From Paludibacteraceae bacterium (GTDB lineage Bacteria; Bacteroidota; Bacteroidia; Bacteroidales; Paludibacteraceae): DNA of 32,122 bases. The notes under the pieces were generated by a model. The model was not told the origin of the DNA. It saw only the letters and a program-made list of their open reading frames with translations, and ran no database searches. Position 1 is the first letter of the stretch. Each line of letters starts with the position of its first letter. Position numbers and translations under genes: made by a program. Below are positions 15,961-23,952 of this stretch, one piece after another. Location of the stretch: positions 1-32,122 of the forward strand of contig JAFGVV010000031.1 in assembly GCA_016937795.1 (NCBI GenBank), given 5' to 3'.

Positions 15961-16134
15961 GTGTGTTGAATTTCTGCGGATGCAGAATGAAAAGTTTTTT
16001 ATGAGAAATTAATTTTGAATGATAAACAAGGGATTGATATGAGGTCGGTTTCGACAATAGGAAGGCTTATTTATTTAAAATAAGATGATGTGGAGACAGG
16101 ACAAAAATGAACCCAATTGTTTACGCTTTGTAAA

Positions 16135-16154
16135 TATACGAAAAATTTCGTATA
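16135..16154. promoter_or_regulatory. Palindrome upstream of the DEAD-box helicase
   Basis: TATACGAAA and TTTCGTATA are exact complements separated by AA. It lies about 175 bp upstream of the helicase ATG. Candidate operator; no T-run follows. Confidence 0.35.
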
Positions 16155-16352
16155 ATATGTTCTTTAGCATAATTTTGATGTGTATTACTGCCTGAAATTA
16201 ATATTTATACATAAATAAATACTTATCTTCGCAAAAATATCAGAGATGATACATTTTTTATTATCCAAAAAATCCAATTAGATACGTAGTTATTTTAAAC
16301 AAATCTGTCTGATAAAATTATTGTAATATTCTGTTTTCTCATTTCAATTTCT

Positions 16353-16360
16353 TATCTTTG
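16353..16360 (+). promoter_or_regulatory. Candidate -7 element upstream of the first 203-bp repeat and GH16
   Basis: TATCTTTG is a full match to TAnnTTTG. It lies 29 bp before the repeat copy at 16390, so transcription would read through the repeat into the glucanase gene. No clear -33 partner was found. Confidence 0.45.
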
Positions 16361-16389
16361 ATTTTTTATCAATTCAATTTTATTCAATG

Positions 16390-16592
16390 AAGTCGTCTTG
16401 CCTTTTTGTACACAATATAATTTCGCTCCTATCGGAGCTCTGAAAACACTCTATAATCAATAGATCTACCATAATACCGCTTCTCCGAAGCTAAGAAATT
16501 GCTCCGTTAGGAGCATAATTATGGTAGCTATTATTAGTCCTTTTTGGATAATAGCTCCGTAGGAGCGACATTATAAAAAGTCAAGACGAGTT
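16390..16592 (+). repeat. 203-bp structured repeat, copy 1 (MITE-like)
   Basis: The ends AAGTCGTCTTG and CAAGACGAGTT are near-perfect inverted repeats, continuing inward with TTTTT/AAAAA and GCTCC/GGAGC blocks. Inside are several small palindromes: GCTCCTATCGGAGC, GCTTCTCCGAAGC, GCTCCGTTAGGAGC and GCTCCGTAGGAGC, and the pair CTACCATAAT/ATTATGGTAG. TTCAATG flanks it at 16383-16389 and 16591-16597 (the right copy overlaps the last two bases of the element), possibly a target duplication. It ends 26 bp before the GH16 start codon. Copy 2 is at 17524-17726, same orientation and same length. Confidence 0.85.
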
Positions 16593-16618
16593 CAATGGAA
16601 TAATATCAGTAATACACA

Positions 16619-17503
16619 ATGAAAACACAAAATCTTCTGTTCGCGATTGCGCTACTGTTATTGGCAGGAATACAACTTGAAGCTTCAAACCCTTATAAAC
16701 CAGACAAAAAGAAGGCTCCGAAGGTTAAACAGGGAATGAAACTCGTTTGGGCTGAGGAATTTAATTATAAAGGTAAACCCGATACTGCAGTGTGGAATCA
16801 CGAACATGGTTTTGTGCGTAATGAGGAATTTCAGTGGTATCTGGAGGATAATGCGTTTTGCGAAAAAGGTGTACTGGTGATTGAAGGGCGTCGTGAAAAG
16901 GTGAAAAATCCAAATTATGATGCAGGGTCGAAGCAATGGCGACGAAACCGTGAATTTGCCGAATATACTGCTTCGAGTATAAATACGTCACGGAAAAAAG
17001 AGTTTCAGTACGGACGTTTCGAGATTCGTGCACGCATTGATACTGCTATGGGGCTTTGGCCTGCCATTTGGACTTTGGGAGTAAAAGGTGAATGGCCTTC
17101 GAACGGCGAAATTGACATTATGGAGTCGTATCCTATTGATGGCGTGCATTGTGTTTTAGCCAATGTAGCTTCGGGAACAACACGTCGCTACAATGCCAAA
17201 TGGGACAGTGCAAAAATTCCGCTGGAACATTTTTTGAAAAAAGATGCTAACTGGCCTGCTAAATTTCACATATGGCGAATGGACTGGAACGAAAAATCGA
17301 TTCGGTTGTATCTCGACGATGAGTTGCTCAACGAAACTGATTTGAGCACCACTGTGAATCCCGATGGTTTTCAGCCTTTTCACCAACCGCATTATGTTTT
17401 GCTGAACCTGGCAATTGGCGGACAGAATGGTGGAGATCCTTCGAATACAAAATTTCCAACACGTTACGAAGTGGATTATGTAAGAGTGTATCAGAAATAT
17501 TGA
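16619..17503 (+). CDS. Glycoside hydrolase family 16 (laminarinase-like beta-glucanase)
   Basis: 294 aa with a signal peptide (QNLLFAIALLLLAGIQLEA). The catalytic motif is GEIDIMES: Glu164 nucleophile, Asp166 and Glu169 acid/base, with the extra Met of the E-x-D-x-x-E form typical of laminarinases. Other family features are LVWAEEFNYKGKPD, WYLEDNAFCEKGVLVIEGRR, YGRFEIRARI, LWPAIWTLG, FHIWRMDWNEKSIRLYLDDELLNE and the C-terminal FPTRYEVDYVRVYQKY. The likely substrate is beta-1,3- or mixed-linked glucan, acting in the periplasm or outside. No sorting domain or carbohydrate-binding module is present. The gene is bracketed by two direct copies of a 203-bp repeat, 26 bp upstream and 20 bp downstream. 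Confidence 0.93.
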   Translation: MKTQNLLFAIALLLLAGIQLEASNPYKPDKKKAPKVKQGMKLVWAEEFNYKGKPDTAVWNHEHGFVRNEEFQWYLEDNAFCEKGVLVIEGRREKVKNPNYDAGSKQWRRNREFAEYTASSINTSRKKEFQYGRFEIRARIDTAMGLWPAIWTLGVKGEWPSNGEIDIMESYPIDGVHCVLANVASGTTRRYNAKWDSAKIPLEHFLKKDANWPAKFHIWRMDWNEKSIRLYLDDELLNETDLSTTVNPDGFQPFHQPHYVLLNLAIGGQNGGDPSNTKFPTRYEVDYVRVYQKY

Positions 17504-17523
17504 TAATTTTAGTTTTGATATTG

Positions 17524-17726
17524 AAGTTGTCTTGGCTTTTTATAAACAATATAATTTTGCTCCTAACGGAGCTCTTAAAACACTCTACAATCAACATCTC
17601 TACCATAATATCGCTTCTCCGAAGCTAAAAAATTGCTCCCTTAGGAGCATAATTATGGTAGCTATTATTAGTCCTTTTTGCATAATAGCTCCGTAGGAGC
17701 GACATTATAAAAAGTCAAGACGAGTT
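17524..17726 (+). repeat. 203-bp structured repeat, copy 2 (MITE-like)
   Basis: Same length and orientation as the copy at 16390-16592, with about 15 differences counted by eye. Most differences fall in the left half and in hairpin loops (for example GCTCCTAACGGAGC and GCTCCCTTAGGAGC), while stems are kept. It starts 20 bp after the GH16 stop codon. Confidence 0.85.
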
Positions 17727-17734
17727 GACTTTAA

Positions 17735-17782
17735 AAAAATAACGACCCGCAGTTTTATTGAAAAACTGCGGGTCGTTTTATT
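17735..17782. terminator. Bidirectional intrinsic terminator
   Basis: AACGACCCGCAGTTTT (17741-17756) and its exact complement (17762-17777) form a 16-bp stem with a 5-nt loop, with A-run before and T-run after. It separates GH16 from the convergent aminotransferase. Confidence 0.93.
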
Positions 17783-17799
17783 TGCTAAGCTTTACAGAG

Positions 17800-18996
17800 T
17801 TACGCCAATTTAGCCAATGCTTCTTTGATACGTGTAAAAGCTTTTATAAGGTTGTCTTCGGAAGTTGCATACGACATACGAATGCAATCGGGAGCACCGA
17901 AAGCGCCACCACCCACACAAGCTACGTGGCCTACTTCGAGCAGGAAGAGCGCCAAATCGCCTGAGTTTTCAATTTTTTTGCCGTTGTACGATTTTCCGAT
18001 ATAGTAACTTGCATCAGGGAAAATATAGAATGCGCCCTGAGGATCGTTTACTTTCAGTCCCGGAATTTCGCGCGCCATGCTAACTACCAGATTTTTTCTT
18101 TTTTCGAATGCATTACGCATTGTAACCAGGCAGCTCTGGTCGCCGGTGTAAGCAGCTTCTGCAGCTTTCTGAGTTACCGAGCATGGTCCTGAAGTGTATT
18201 GTCCCTGAAGTGTGTTGCAGGCCGATGCAATCCATTTCGGACCGGCAATCCAACCTAAGCGCCAGCCAGTCATGGCATAAGCTTTCGACACACCGTTTAC
18301 AATCACTACACGGTCGCGTACACTTTCGAATTGAGCAATACTTTCGTGTTTACCCAAATAATTGATATGTTCGTAAATTTCGTCGGAAATAATAATTATA
18401 TTCGGATATTTGGCCAGTACATTTGCCAGTCCTTCGAGTTCTTCTTTGCTGTAAACACTTCCTGTCGGATTCGAAGGAGAGCAAAGAATTAATGCTTTTG
18501 TTTTAGGAGTAATGGCAGCTTCGAGTTGAGCAGGTGTCATTTTGAAATCCTGGTCAATACCGGCTGAAACGATAACTGATGTTCCATCGGCCAGCGTGAC
18601 CATTTCGGGATAACTTACCCAAAAAGGAGCAGGGATAATTACTTCGTCGCCTTTGCTGATCACAGCCAGAATTACATTACAAACCGATTGTTTTGCTCCG
18701 TTCGAACAAACAATTTCTTCGGGTTTGTATTCGAGTCCGTTTTCGTTTTTAAGTTTTGCACAAATGGCATTGCGAAGTGCGGGATATCCCGGAACCGGTG
18801 AATAAAACGAGAAGTTTTTATCCACAGCCTGTTTTGCAGCTTCTTTAATGTGGTCGGGTGTAAAGAAATCGGGTTCACCCACACTGAGGTTAATCACATC
18901 AATACCCTGAGCTTTCAGCTCGTTGCTTTTTTGCGACATGGCAAGCGTTTCGGATGGCGACAATGCTGCCAGACGGTCTGATACTGGAAACTTCAT
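17800..18996 (-). CDS. aspC: Class I/II pyridoxal-phosphate aminotransferase, aspartate aminotransferase type
   Basis: 398 aa. Key residues: SNPTG (Asn176), ISDEIY (Asp205, Tyr208), and the Schiff-base lysine Lys238 in GVSKAYAMTGWRLGW. The N-terminus SVGEPDFFTPDHI and SPVPGYPALRNAI, and the TSGPCSVTQKAA block, are typical of subgroup 1-beta aspartate aminotransferases (EC 2.6.1.1). The enzyme interconverts aspartate/2-oxoglutarate and oxaloacetate/glutamate in the cytoplasm; some members also use prephenate or aromatic acids, so exact specificity is open. It is a single-gene unit with its own terminator and promoter. Confidence 0.92.
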   Translation of the reverse strand: MKFPVSDRLAALSPSETLAMSQKSNELKAQGIDVINLSVGEPDFFTPDHIKEAAKQAVDKNFSFYSPVPGYPALRNAICAKLKNENGLEYKPEEIVCSNGAKQSVCNVILAVISKGDEVIIPAPFWVSYPEMVTLADGTSVIVSAGIDQDFKMTPAQLEAAITPKTKALILCSPSNPTGSVYSKEELEGLANVLAKYPNIIIISDEIYEHINYLGKHESIAQFESVRDRVVIVNGVSKAYAMTGWRLGWIAGPKWIASACNTLQGQYTSGPCSVTQKAAEAAYTGDQSCLVTMRNAFEKRKNLVVSMAREIPGLKVNDPQGAFYIFPDASYYIGKSYNGKKIENSGDLALFLLEVGHVACVGGGAFGAPDCIRMSYATSEDNLIKAFTRIKEALAKLA

Positions 18997-19034
18997 TTGC
19001 TTTTGTTGTTTTTAGTTTTGTTTTTATTCCGTTG

Positions 19035-19066
19035 CAAAAGTAATCAAAAAAGTGCAATAAAGGCAA
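19035..19066 (-). promoter_or_regulatory. Candidate promoter of the aminotransferase gene
   Basis: On the minus strand TACTTTTG (19035-19042) matches TAnnTTTG, with TTG 21 bp upstream (19064-19066). It lies 39 bp before the ATG at 18996. Confidence 0.55.
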
Positions 19067-19129
19067 TAAAACTGTCACTTTTTTCTTAAAAAGTAAAGTT
19101 GTACTTAATTTTTGATAATTTGCAGTTTT

Positions 19130-20458
19130 TCAGGGTGTCCAGCTATTTCCGGCGCTATTATTGAACATGTCCAGATAGGATGTGCCTACTGATTCGATAT
19201 TACTTAGTTTAATAGGCTTCGGGAGCTCAATTTTGTAGTGATTGTAGTTTTTTCTAAGATTTTCCAAGGCATTGCGTCTAACAATTTCCACTATAGCTCC
19301 TTCGCCGGGCTTGCCATTGCCACTCATGCTCCAGCTATCATATACATCCATACTGCTATCGTAACTGAAAACATTTATAGTCAATGAAATACTGCTCGAA
19401 AGGACTCTTTCAGGTTTTACTTTTCGTCCATCTTTTAGCTGATATTCTATTTCTACTTCGGTTACATAACCTTTGCTATCGACCACAAGTGTTGGAACTG
19501 CAAAAACCCAGAAGTCTTTCATATTCAGATCGAAATAATAATCGAACGAAAAATCTTGATTGTCGATATGCAGCGTATATGTGCCGGTTTCAAACAGATC
19601 GTTGTTTTGACGGGCAAAGTCCACACCATACCATTCTTTATCTCGCTCGTTATCGTCGAATTCCTGGTTTGAGTTGTTAATAATGTCGTTGTAGGGGTTT
19701 GCAGCAGGGCCTGTAAGCGTTGCGTTTTTGCTTATACCTATAATTTTTTCCGAAAACCAGTCCACATAGCCTTCAATTTTGAGGATGTTTGTACCTTTCA
19801 GATCATATTTACCGGTAATCTTAGCTTCTTTTTCTCCTTTAATTCCACATTCTCCGCCATCAAATTGTCGTGAGGTACTCAGAAATATGGTGATATCTTC
19901 ATATAAATCCGGAATTTTATTGTTATTCATATCAATGTTTTTGGCCATCGATTCGTAGAATTTTCCTACTTCTTTCATGAAACTAAGCTCAGCCTCTGTC
20001 AGTTTGATACTTTTTCCAACAGGGTCGTTTTCAGGAATTACCCGCTTATTGTCGAGTGTAAGTGTCGAAAAGTCAATCAGATCAATTTTTTCTTCGAGTC
20101 CCTGAAGTGGTAAAAAGTTTAAACCGCCTGTGTAAAGATTACCGATAAACTGATTATCCTCAGTCAGAAATGTAACTAGCGTAGAGTTTCCTAACGGCAC
20201 TTTGCCCGAGAAGGAACCATCGGACTTTATTTCGATGATTTGATACTGATTGCCGTAGAATACCATTACTTTGGCTGCATCGGCAAGCGTAAACTCATTG
20301 TCAGAAGGTGCTTTTTGCAGAGGCGAAGAGGATTTATTGTTTGAAATTTTGCCTTTCAGCACTACTTTATCCAGAAACAGATAATCAATGTCCTGAAACA
20401 ATGATTCGCAGCTACAAAACAATAATGTTGTCAGTAGCATAGTAAATACTTTCTTCAT
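19130..20458 (-). CDS. Lipoprotein of unknown function
   Basis: 442 aa. The N-terminus KKVFTMLLTTLLFCSCESLF is a lipoprotein signal with the modified cysteine probably the second of CSC. The mature part starts with a segment resembling a small beta-sandwich (VVLKGKISNN, IIEIKSDGSFSGKVPLGN). Residues ~174-186 contain DMNNNKIPDLYED, a D-x-N-x-N-x-I-x-D loop like a calcium-binding dockerin or EF-hand loop. The remainder is beta-rich and aromatic. No family was recognised. It stands alone between the aminotransferase and a MITE-like element, so the context gives no function. Confidence 0.8.
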   Translation of the reverse strand: MKKVFTMLLTTLLFCSCESLFQDIDYLFLDKVVLKGKISNNKSSSPLQKAPSDNEFTLADAAKVMVFYGNQYQIIEIKSDGSFSGKVPLGNSTLVTFLTEDNQFIGNLYTGGLNFLPLQGLEEKIDLIDFSTLTLDNKRVIPENDPVGKSIKLTEAELSFMKEVGKFYESMAKNIDMNNNKIPDLYEDITIFLSTSRQFDGGECGIKGEKEAKITGKYDLKGTNILKIEGYVDWFSEKIIGISKNATLTGPAANPYNDIINNSNQEFDDNERDKEWYGVDFARQNNDLFETGTYTLHIDNQDFSFDYYFDLNMKDFWVFAVPTLVVDSKGYVTEVEIEYQLKDGRKVKPERVLSSSISLTINVFSYDSSMDVYDSWSMSGNGKPGEGAIVEIVRRNALENLRKNYNHYKIELPKPIKLSNIESVGTSYLDMFNNSAGNSWTP

Positions 20459-20587
20459 TTTGCAGTAGAATTTAAGAGTTATTGTGCTTAAATAATAGCT
20501 ATAAAATAAAACAATTTTTACGGGTGAAAGTTGCTGATAAGCAGAAAATTATCCTGAAAATATGAATAGACATATCGTATTGCAAAA

Positions 20588-20748
20588 GAGGCTGTCTCAA
20601 AAGAAAGCAGAACACAAATTACGCAAAAAAGCGCAAATTTTCGCAAATCATATACTGTTGTTATTCAGCATAATATAGAATATTGAAATTATTGTATTTG
20701 CGAAAATTTGCGTAATTTGCGTTCAGAAAACACTTTTGAGACAGCCTC
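20588..20748. repeat. 161-bp MITE-like element with terminal inverted repeats
   Basis: GAGGCTGTCTCAAAAG at 20588-20603 and its exact complement at 20733-20748 form perfect 16-bp termini. Sub-terminal segments rich in TTTGCG/CGCAAA are also complementary (AAATTACGC against GCGTAATTT, and AAATTTTCGCAAAT against ATTTGCGAAAATTT). No open frame is inside. The termini resemble those of some bacterial insertion sequences. No clear target duplication. It fills most of the gap between the lipoprotein and patatin genes and could also act as a terminator for the latter. Confidence 0.8.
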
Positions 20749-20762
20749 CTGTTTTTAGTGGA

Positions 20763-21569
20763 TTAGTCTGTCAGCAATTTTTGTGATGCATTGCTAAGTT
20801 CTTGAAGTATGTCGCTGGCACTTTTATATCCGAGCTCGTATATTTCGCGACCTTTCTCTACATCAAAAGTATCGTAATTACCCATATCCACAGGTTCTAT
20901 GAGCAAATCGCAAAGCTCTTTATCGGCCAGAATGTTGGCTTTGAACATAAAGTGATAGGTACGCGAAGCCACATTGAGCAGAGAAAGTTTATATTCGTCG
21001 GCCACGAGCGGACTTGCGTTGATACCAATCACAGTGCGGCAACTATCGCGAATGGTGGAAACGGGGAAATTTTTGAGTACGCCGCCATCCACATAATGCA
21101 CGCCATTGATACGTTTGGGTGTGAAAAGCAAAGGAACGCTGCACGAAGCCACTATGGGGTCGATCAGATTACCTTTGTCGAAAACCACGCTTCGGCCTTT
21201 GTCTAAGTCGGTGGCCACAATGCGCAGCGGAATTCGTAGTTCTTCAAATGTTTTTGCACGCAGATTTTTGTACATAAAATCCTCGAAGGCATCAATCCGA
21301 AAAAGTCCACCCTCGGGAATACGGATTTTAGTCATTTTCCGAAAACTTATGTCCTCGAAAAGTCTGGCAATCTCGTCGGGACTGTAACCATCGGCATACA
21401 AGGCACCAACTACAGCTCCAGCACTTACACCGGAAATAATATCCGGAAAAATTCCTTTTTCTTCGAGCGCTTTGAGCACCCCTGCATGACACAGACCTTT
21501 TATACCGCCTCCGCTAAGTGCGAAACCTGTTTTGTAAAGCCCTTCCGGGGCTTTTTTCAGTACATTCAT
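20763..21569 (-). CDS. Patatin-like phospholipase
   Basis: 268 aa. The oxyanion-hole motif is SGGGIKGLCHAGVL (19-32), the nucleophile elbow GVSAG gives Ser49, and the catalytic Asp161 is in VDGGVLKNFPV. The Ser-Asp dyad and short length match bacterial patatin-like (RssA-type) lipid acyl hydrolases. No signal peptide or membrane segment is seen, so it is probably cytoplasmic or membrane-peripheral. It starts 45 bp after the lytTR gene stop and is probably in the same transcript, which suggests that lipid or membrane state is part of what that regulator controls. Confidence 0.92.
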   Translation of the reverse strand: MNVLKKAPEGLYKTGFALSGGGIKGLCHAGVLKALEEKGIFPDIISGVSAGAVVGALYADGYSPDEIARLFEDISFRKMTKIRIPEGGLFRIDAFEDFMYKNLRAKTFEELRIPLRIVATDLDKGRSVVFDKGNLIDPIVASCSVPLLFTPKRINGVHYVDGGVLKNFPVSTIRDSCRTVIGINASPLVADEYKLSLLNVASRTYHFMFKANILADKELCDLLIEPVDMGNYDTFDVEKGREIYELGYKSASDILQELSNASQKLLTD

Positions 21570-21614
21570 AAAATAATTGTATTTACCGACTGAATAAAAT
21601 AGAGAAGAAAAAAT

Positions 21615-22475
21615 TTATACGGAATATTTCGAGAATTTATCCATTACCCTGTCGTAATAGGTTTTTGAGACCGGAATATCGGGTGTGTTCAGCGCATCCA
21701 TTTCTAAAAATATTCCCTCTTTGGTTTTTCGTAATACTTTCACCATGTCGAGGTTAACAATGAATGATCGATGACAACGCACAAGTGGTGTTTCCTTTGT
21801 CAGATTCTCTTCAATCCATTTTAGTGAATTACGTATCAGAAAATGAGATAGTTTCGACTTGTTGAGATAATGTATAGTGGCATAATTATCAGCCGAATCC
21901 ACATAAAGCAGATTTTCAATCATTACCGATATTTTTATTTCTCCCTTTTCGTCGGGGAAAGCAATCATCGGCTTTTTCTTGATTCCTGGTATAGCAAGTT
22001 CTTCCTGTGTGAGTTTTTTGAGCATGTTGTTTTTTTCGCGCCACGAAAAGTAAAGCCACAGAATAGAGTAGGGGAGCAAAAGCACTAAACCAGTATTTTT
22101 TGTCGATCGATAAAAGATTTCCAATATATCGCGATCATTTTCAGATCGGGGAACAAATATCGAAAAAAGCGTGTAAAAAAGCGACATGGCTAATACTTCG
22201 CCTGCCACGTACAATGCATATTGCCAGTAAACCAGATCATGTTTTTTGGTGTACGAATGCATTATCATTCTGCTGATTACTACCACAAGCATGCCTGTAA
22301 GAATAATAAGGCTTGAAAAGAAAAAGTATTTAAACTCAGAAATGTTTGGATACCAGCCTCTTGAGTTAAAGGGTTGGAAAATATTGATAAATAACAAAGC
22401 GAAAGCAGCAGTAAGCAGTACCAACCTAATGATATTGCTTTTCTCGTACATATAGCCCGGAACTTTTGAATTCAT
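21615..22475 (-). CDS. Membrane-bound LytTR-type transcription regulator
   Basis: 286 aa. Four hydrophobic helices are visible (about 15-34, 50-70, 84-107, 128-146), followed by a linker with charged residues and a LytTR DNA-binding domain at about 175-284 (IENLLYVDSADNYATIHYLN, HRSFIVNLDMVKVLRK, DIPVSKTYYDRV). No response-regulator receiver domain is present, so this is a membrane-anchored one-component regulator. LytTR domains bind short direct repeats spaced by two helical turns, and the upstream region holds such an array. It is followed by the patatin gene and divergent from the alpha/beta hydrolase gene. Confidence 0.92.
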   Translation of the reverse strand: MNSKVPGYMYEKSNIIRLVLLTAAFALLFINIFQPFNSRGWYPNISEFKYFFFSSLIILTGMLVVVISRMIMHSYTKKHDLVYWQYALYVAGEVLAMSLFYTLFSIFVPRSENDRDILEIFYRSTKNTGLVLLLPYSILWLYFSWREKNNMLKKLTQEELAIPGIKKKPMIAFPDEKGEIKISVMIENLLYVDSADNYATIHYLNKSKLSHFLIRNSLKWIEENLTKETPLVRCHRSFIVNLDMVKVLRKTKEGIFLEMDALNTPDIPVSKTYYDRVMDKFSKYSV

Positions 22476-22508
22476 TTTGTTGTTTTTTTACATTTTAGAA
22501 ATGACCTA

Positions 22509-22540
22509 CAAAAGTAACCTATTCCACCCAAACAACCAAA
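22509..22540 (-). promoter_or_regulatory. Promoter of the lytTR-patatin unit
   Basis: On the minus strand TACTTTTG (22509-22516) is a full -7 match and TTTG (22537-22540) is a full -33 match, 20 bp apart. It lies 34 bp before the lytTR ATG. This is the best promoter in the window. Confidence 0.7.
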
Positions 22541-22543
22541 GTA

Positions 22544-22632
22544 GTTTGTCCCGAACTGCAATTTTTTCATCCCCTTATTCGTGTTTTTATCCCACAATTA
22601 GCACTTTCGTCCCCTGTGTTTTATATATTCCC
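22544..22632 (-). promoter_or_regulatory. Phased direct-repeat array behind the lytTR promoter, candidate regulator sites
   Basis: Plus-strand nonamers ending in TCCC occur at 22544, 22565, 22585, 22605 and 22624: GTTTGTCCC, TTTCATCCC, TTTTATCCC, TTTCGTCCC and the weaker TATATTCCC. Read on the minus strand the first four give GGGA(C/T)(G/A)AA(A/C). Start-to-start spacing is 21, 20, 20 and 19 bp, so all would face the same side of the helix. The array begins 4 bp upstream of the -33 element. Confidence 0.6.
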
Positions 22633-22698
22633 CGATAATTTTCTCTCATTATCAAATAGCTGTTCTTTTGCCTCAAAATTATTTATTAGCACTATTGT

Positions 22699-23820
22699 AT
22701 GGATTACGCAAAACGGTTTTACGAGTTGAATTCAGTATTTCAGTTAGGACGAAATATTGACTTGCCCGACAGTGATTGTTGCATTCAGTTTTTTTGTTTC
22801 GATAGTAAAGGTCTATGGCCAACTCACAAGATAGTGGCTGATGAGCCTGTGTTTTGCGATACAGTAACAGAAAATAGTTCGTTTCTGTATCCGGTGTTTA
22901 TACCTAAGAAAAAGTATAATTCCGAAAATGCCATACTTTTGCTACACGGACTGAATGAACGTAACTGGTCGAAATATCTGACCTGGGCCGAATATCTGTG
23001 TCAGAAAACAGGTAAGGCTGTGATCCTTTTTCCAATTGCATTTCATATCAACCGTTCGCCACAACATTGGTCAAATCCTCGTATGTTGCAGGCTGTTTAT
23101 GATTTGCGGCGTAAAAGAAACGGTGACGACCGTATGCTTAGTTTTGCCAATGTGGCGCTGAGTGAACGTATCAGCGAAAATCCATATCGTTTTTACAGTT
23201 CGGGGCGTCAAAGCCTGAGCGATATCGAAAATCTGGTTTTCAGTATTAAAAATGGCCAACATTCATTGTTCCAAGAGAATACTCAAATCGATGTGTTTTC
23301 GTATTCTATCGGAGCGTTTTTGTCGCAGATAGCATTTTTGACGAATAATGGTGGGCTTTTTAACGATGCGCGACTGTTTATGTTTTGTGGCGGTAGTATT
23401 TTTAGCGAAATGTTTGGCCAATCGCGCACTATTATGGATAGCAAAGCATTTGCCCGCTTATACAATTATTACAAATATGAGTTTTCCACTACTGACGAGT
23501 CTATTAGTCAGAACGACAAAATATTGCAGTCGTTTTGGTCGATGATTTCACCTGAAAGGAATGAAATGCGGAGGACTTCATTTTTCGAAAGTATGGGAGA
23601 TAGACTATCAGGCATTTCGCTAAATAACGATAAAGTAATTCCATATAAGGGTGTCGAACAGGCACTTGGATCTGAACTTGCTCATAAACGTATCGATTTG
23701 CTCGATTTTGAAATAGCTTATACACATGAAAACCCTTTCCCAATCACAAAAGGTGATACTAAGACTTTGAACTTTGCTTTTGAATCTGTGTTTTCTCAGG
23801 CAGCTGATTTTCTGGGATAA
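22699..23820 (+). CDS. Alpha/beta-hydrolase-fold protein (DUF6051-like)
   Basis: 373 aa, no signal peptide. Residues ~76-100 contain AILLLHGLNERNWSKYLTWA, where HGLN is the usual oxyanion-hole segment. The nucleophile elbow is VFSYSIGAF (Ser203, in S-x-S-x-G form), with Asp311 (NNDKVIPYKG) and His343 (AYTHENPF) in the right order for a catalytic triad. It resembles the Bacteroidota family I know as DUF6051, whose substrate is not known. It is divergent from the lytTR gene and might share its control region. Confidence 0.75.
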   Translation: MDYAKRFYELNSVFQLGRNIDLPDSDCCIQFFCFDSKGLWPTHKIVADEPVFCDTVTENSSFLYPVFIPKKKYNSENAILLLHGLNERNWSKYLTWAEYLCQKTGKAVILFPIAFHINRSPQHWSNPRMLQAVYDLRRKRNGDDRMLSFANVALSERISENPYRFYSSGRQSLSDIENLVFSIKNGQHSLFQENTQIDVFSYSIGAFLSQIAFLTNNGGLFNDARLFMFCGGSIFSEMFGQSRTIMDSKAFARLYNYYKYEFSTTDESISQNDKILQSFWSMISPERNEMRRTSFFESMGDRLSGISLNNDKVIPYKGVEQALGSELAHKRIDLLDFEIAYTHENPFPITKGDTKTLNFAFESVFSQAADFLG

Positions 23821-23909
23821 TGTTTTATTTTGCAACTTTCTTTTAAGCCATTTGATTTAGGTCGGGTGGTTTTTTTCGATATATAAAGCTGATATGTTCA
23901 CAAATTATT

Positions 23910-23917
23910 TATATTTG
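23910..23917 (+). promoter_or_regulatory. Candidate -7 element for the DUF456-deformylase pair
   Basis: TATATTTG matches TAnnTTTG and lies 36 bp before the ATG at 23953; the -33 element is unclear. Confidence 0.45.
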
Positions 23918-23952
23918 CAAATGGATTCAAATATTAAAAAGGAAAAATTGAA

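Noticed and set aside
16390..17726. Complete insertion sequence with GH16 as passenger
   Set aside because: No transposase frame lies between the repeats, so only a composite or MITE-flanked origin can be proposed.
20802..21206. Plus-strand frame of 134 aa opposite the patatin gene
   Set aside because: Fully antisense to the catalytic region of a recognised protein.
22544..22632. Short tandem repeat or CRISPR remnant
   Set aside because: The intervening sequences are about 11 bp and unrelated, and the nonamers are phased at two helical turns next to a promoter; protein-binding sites explain this better.
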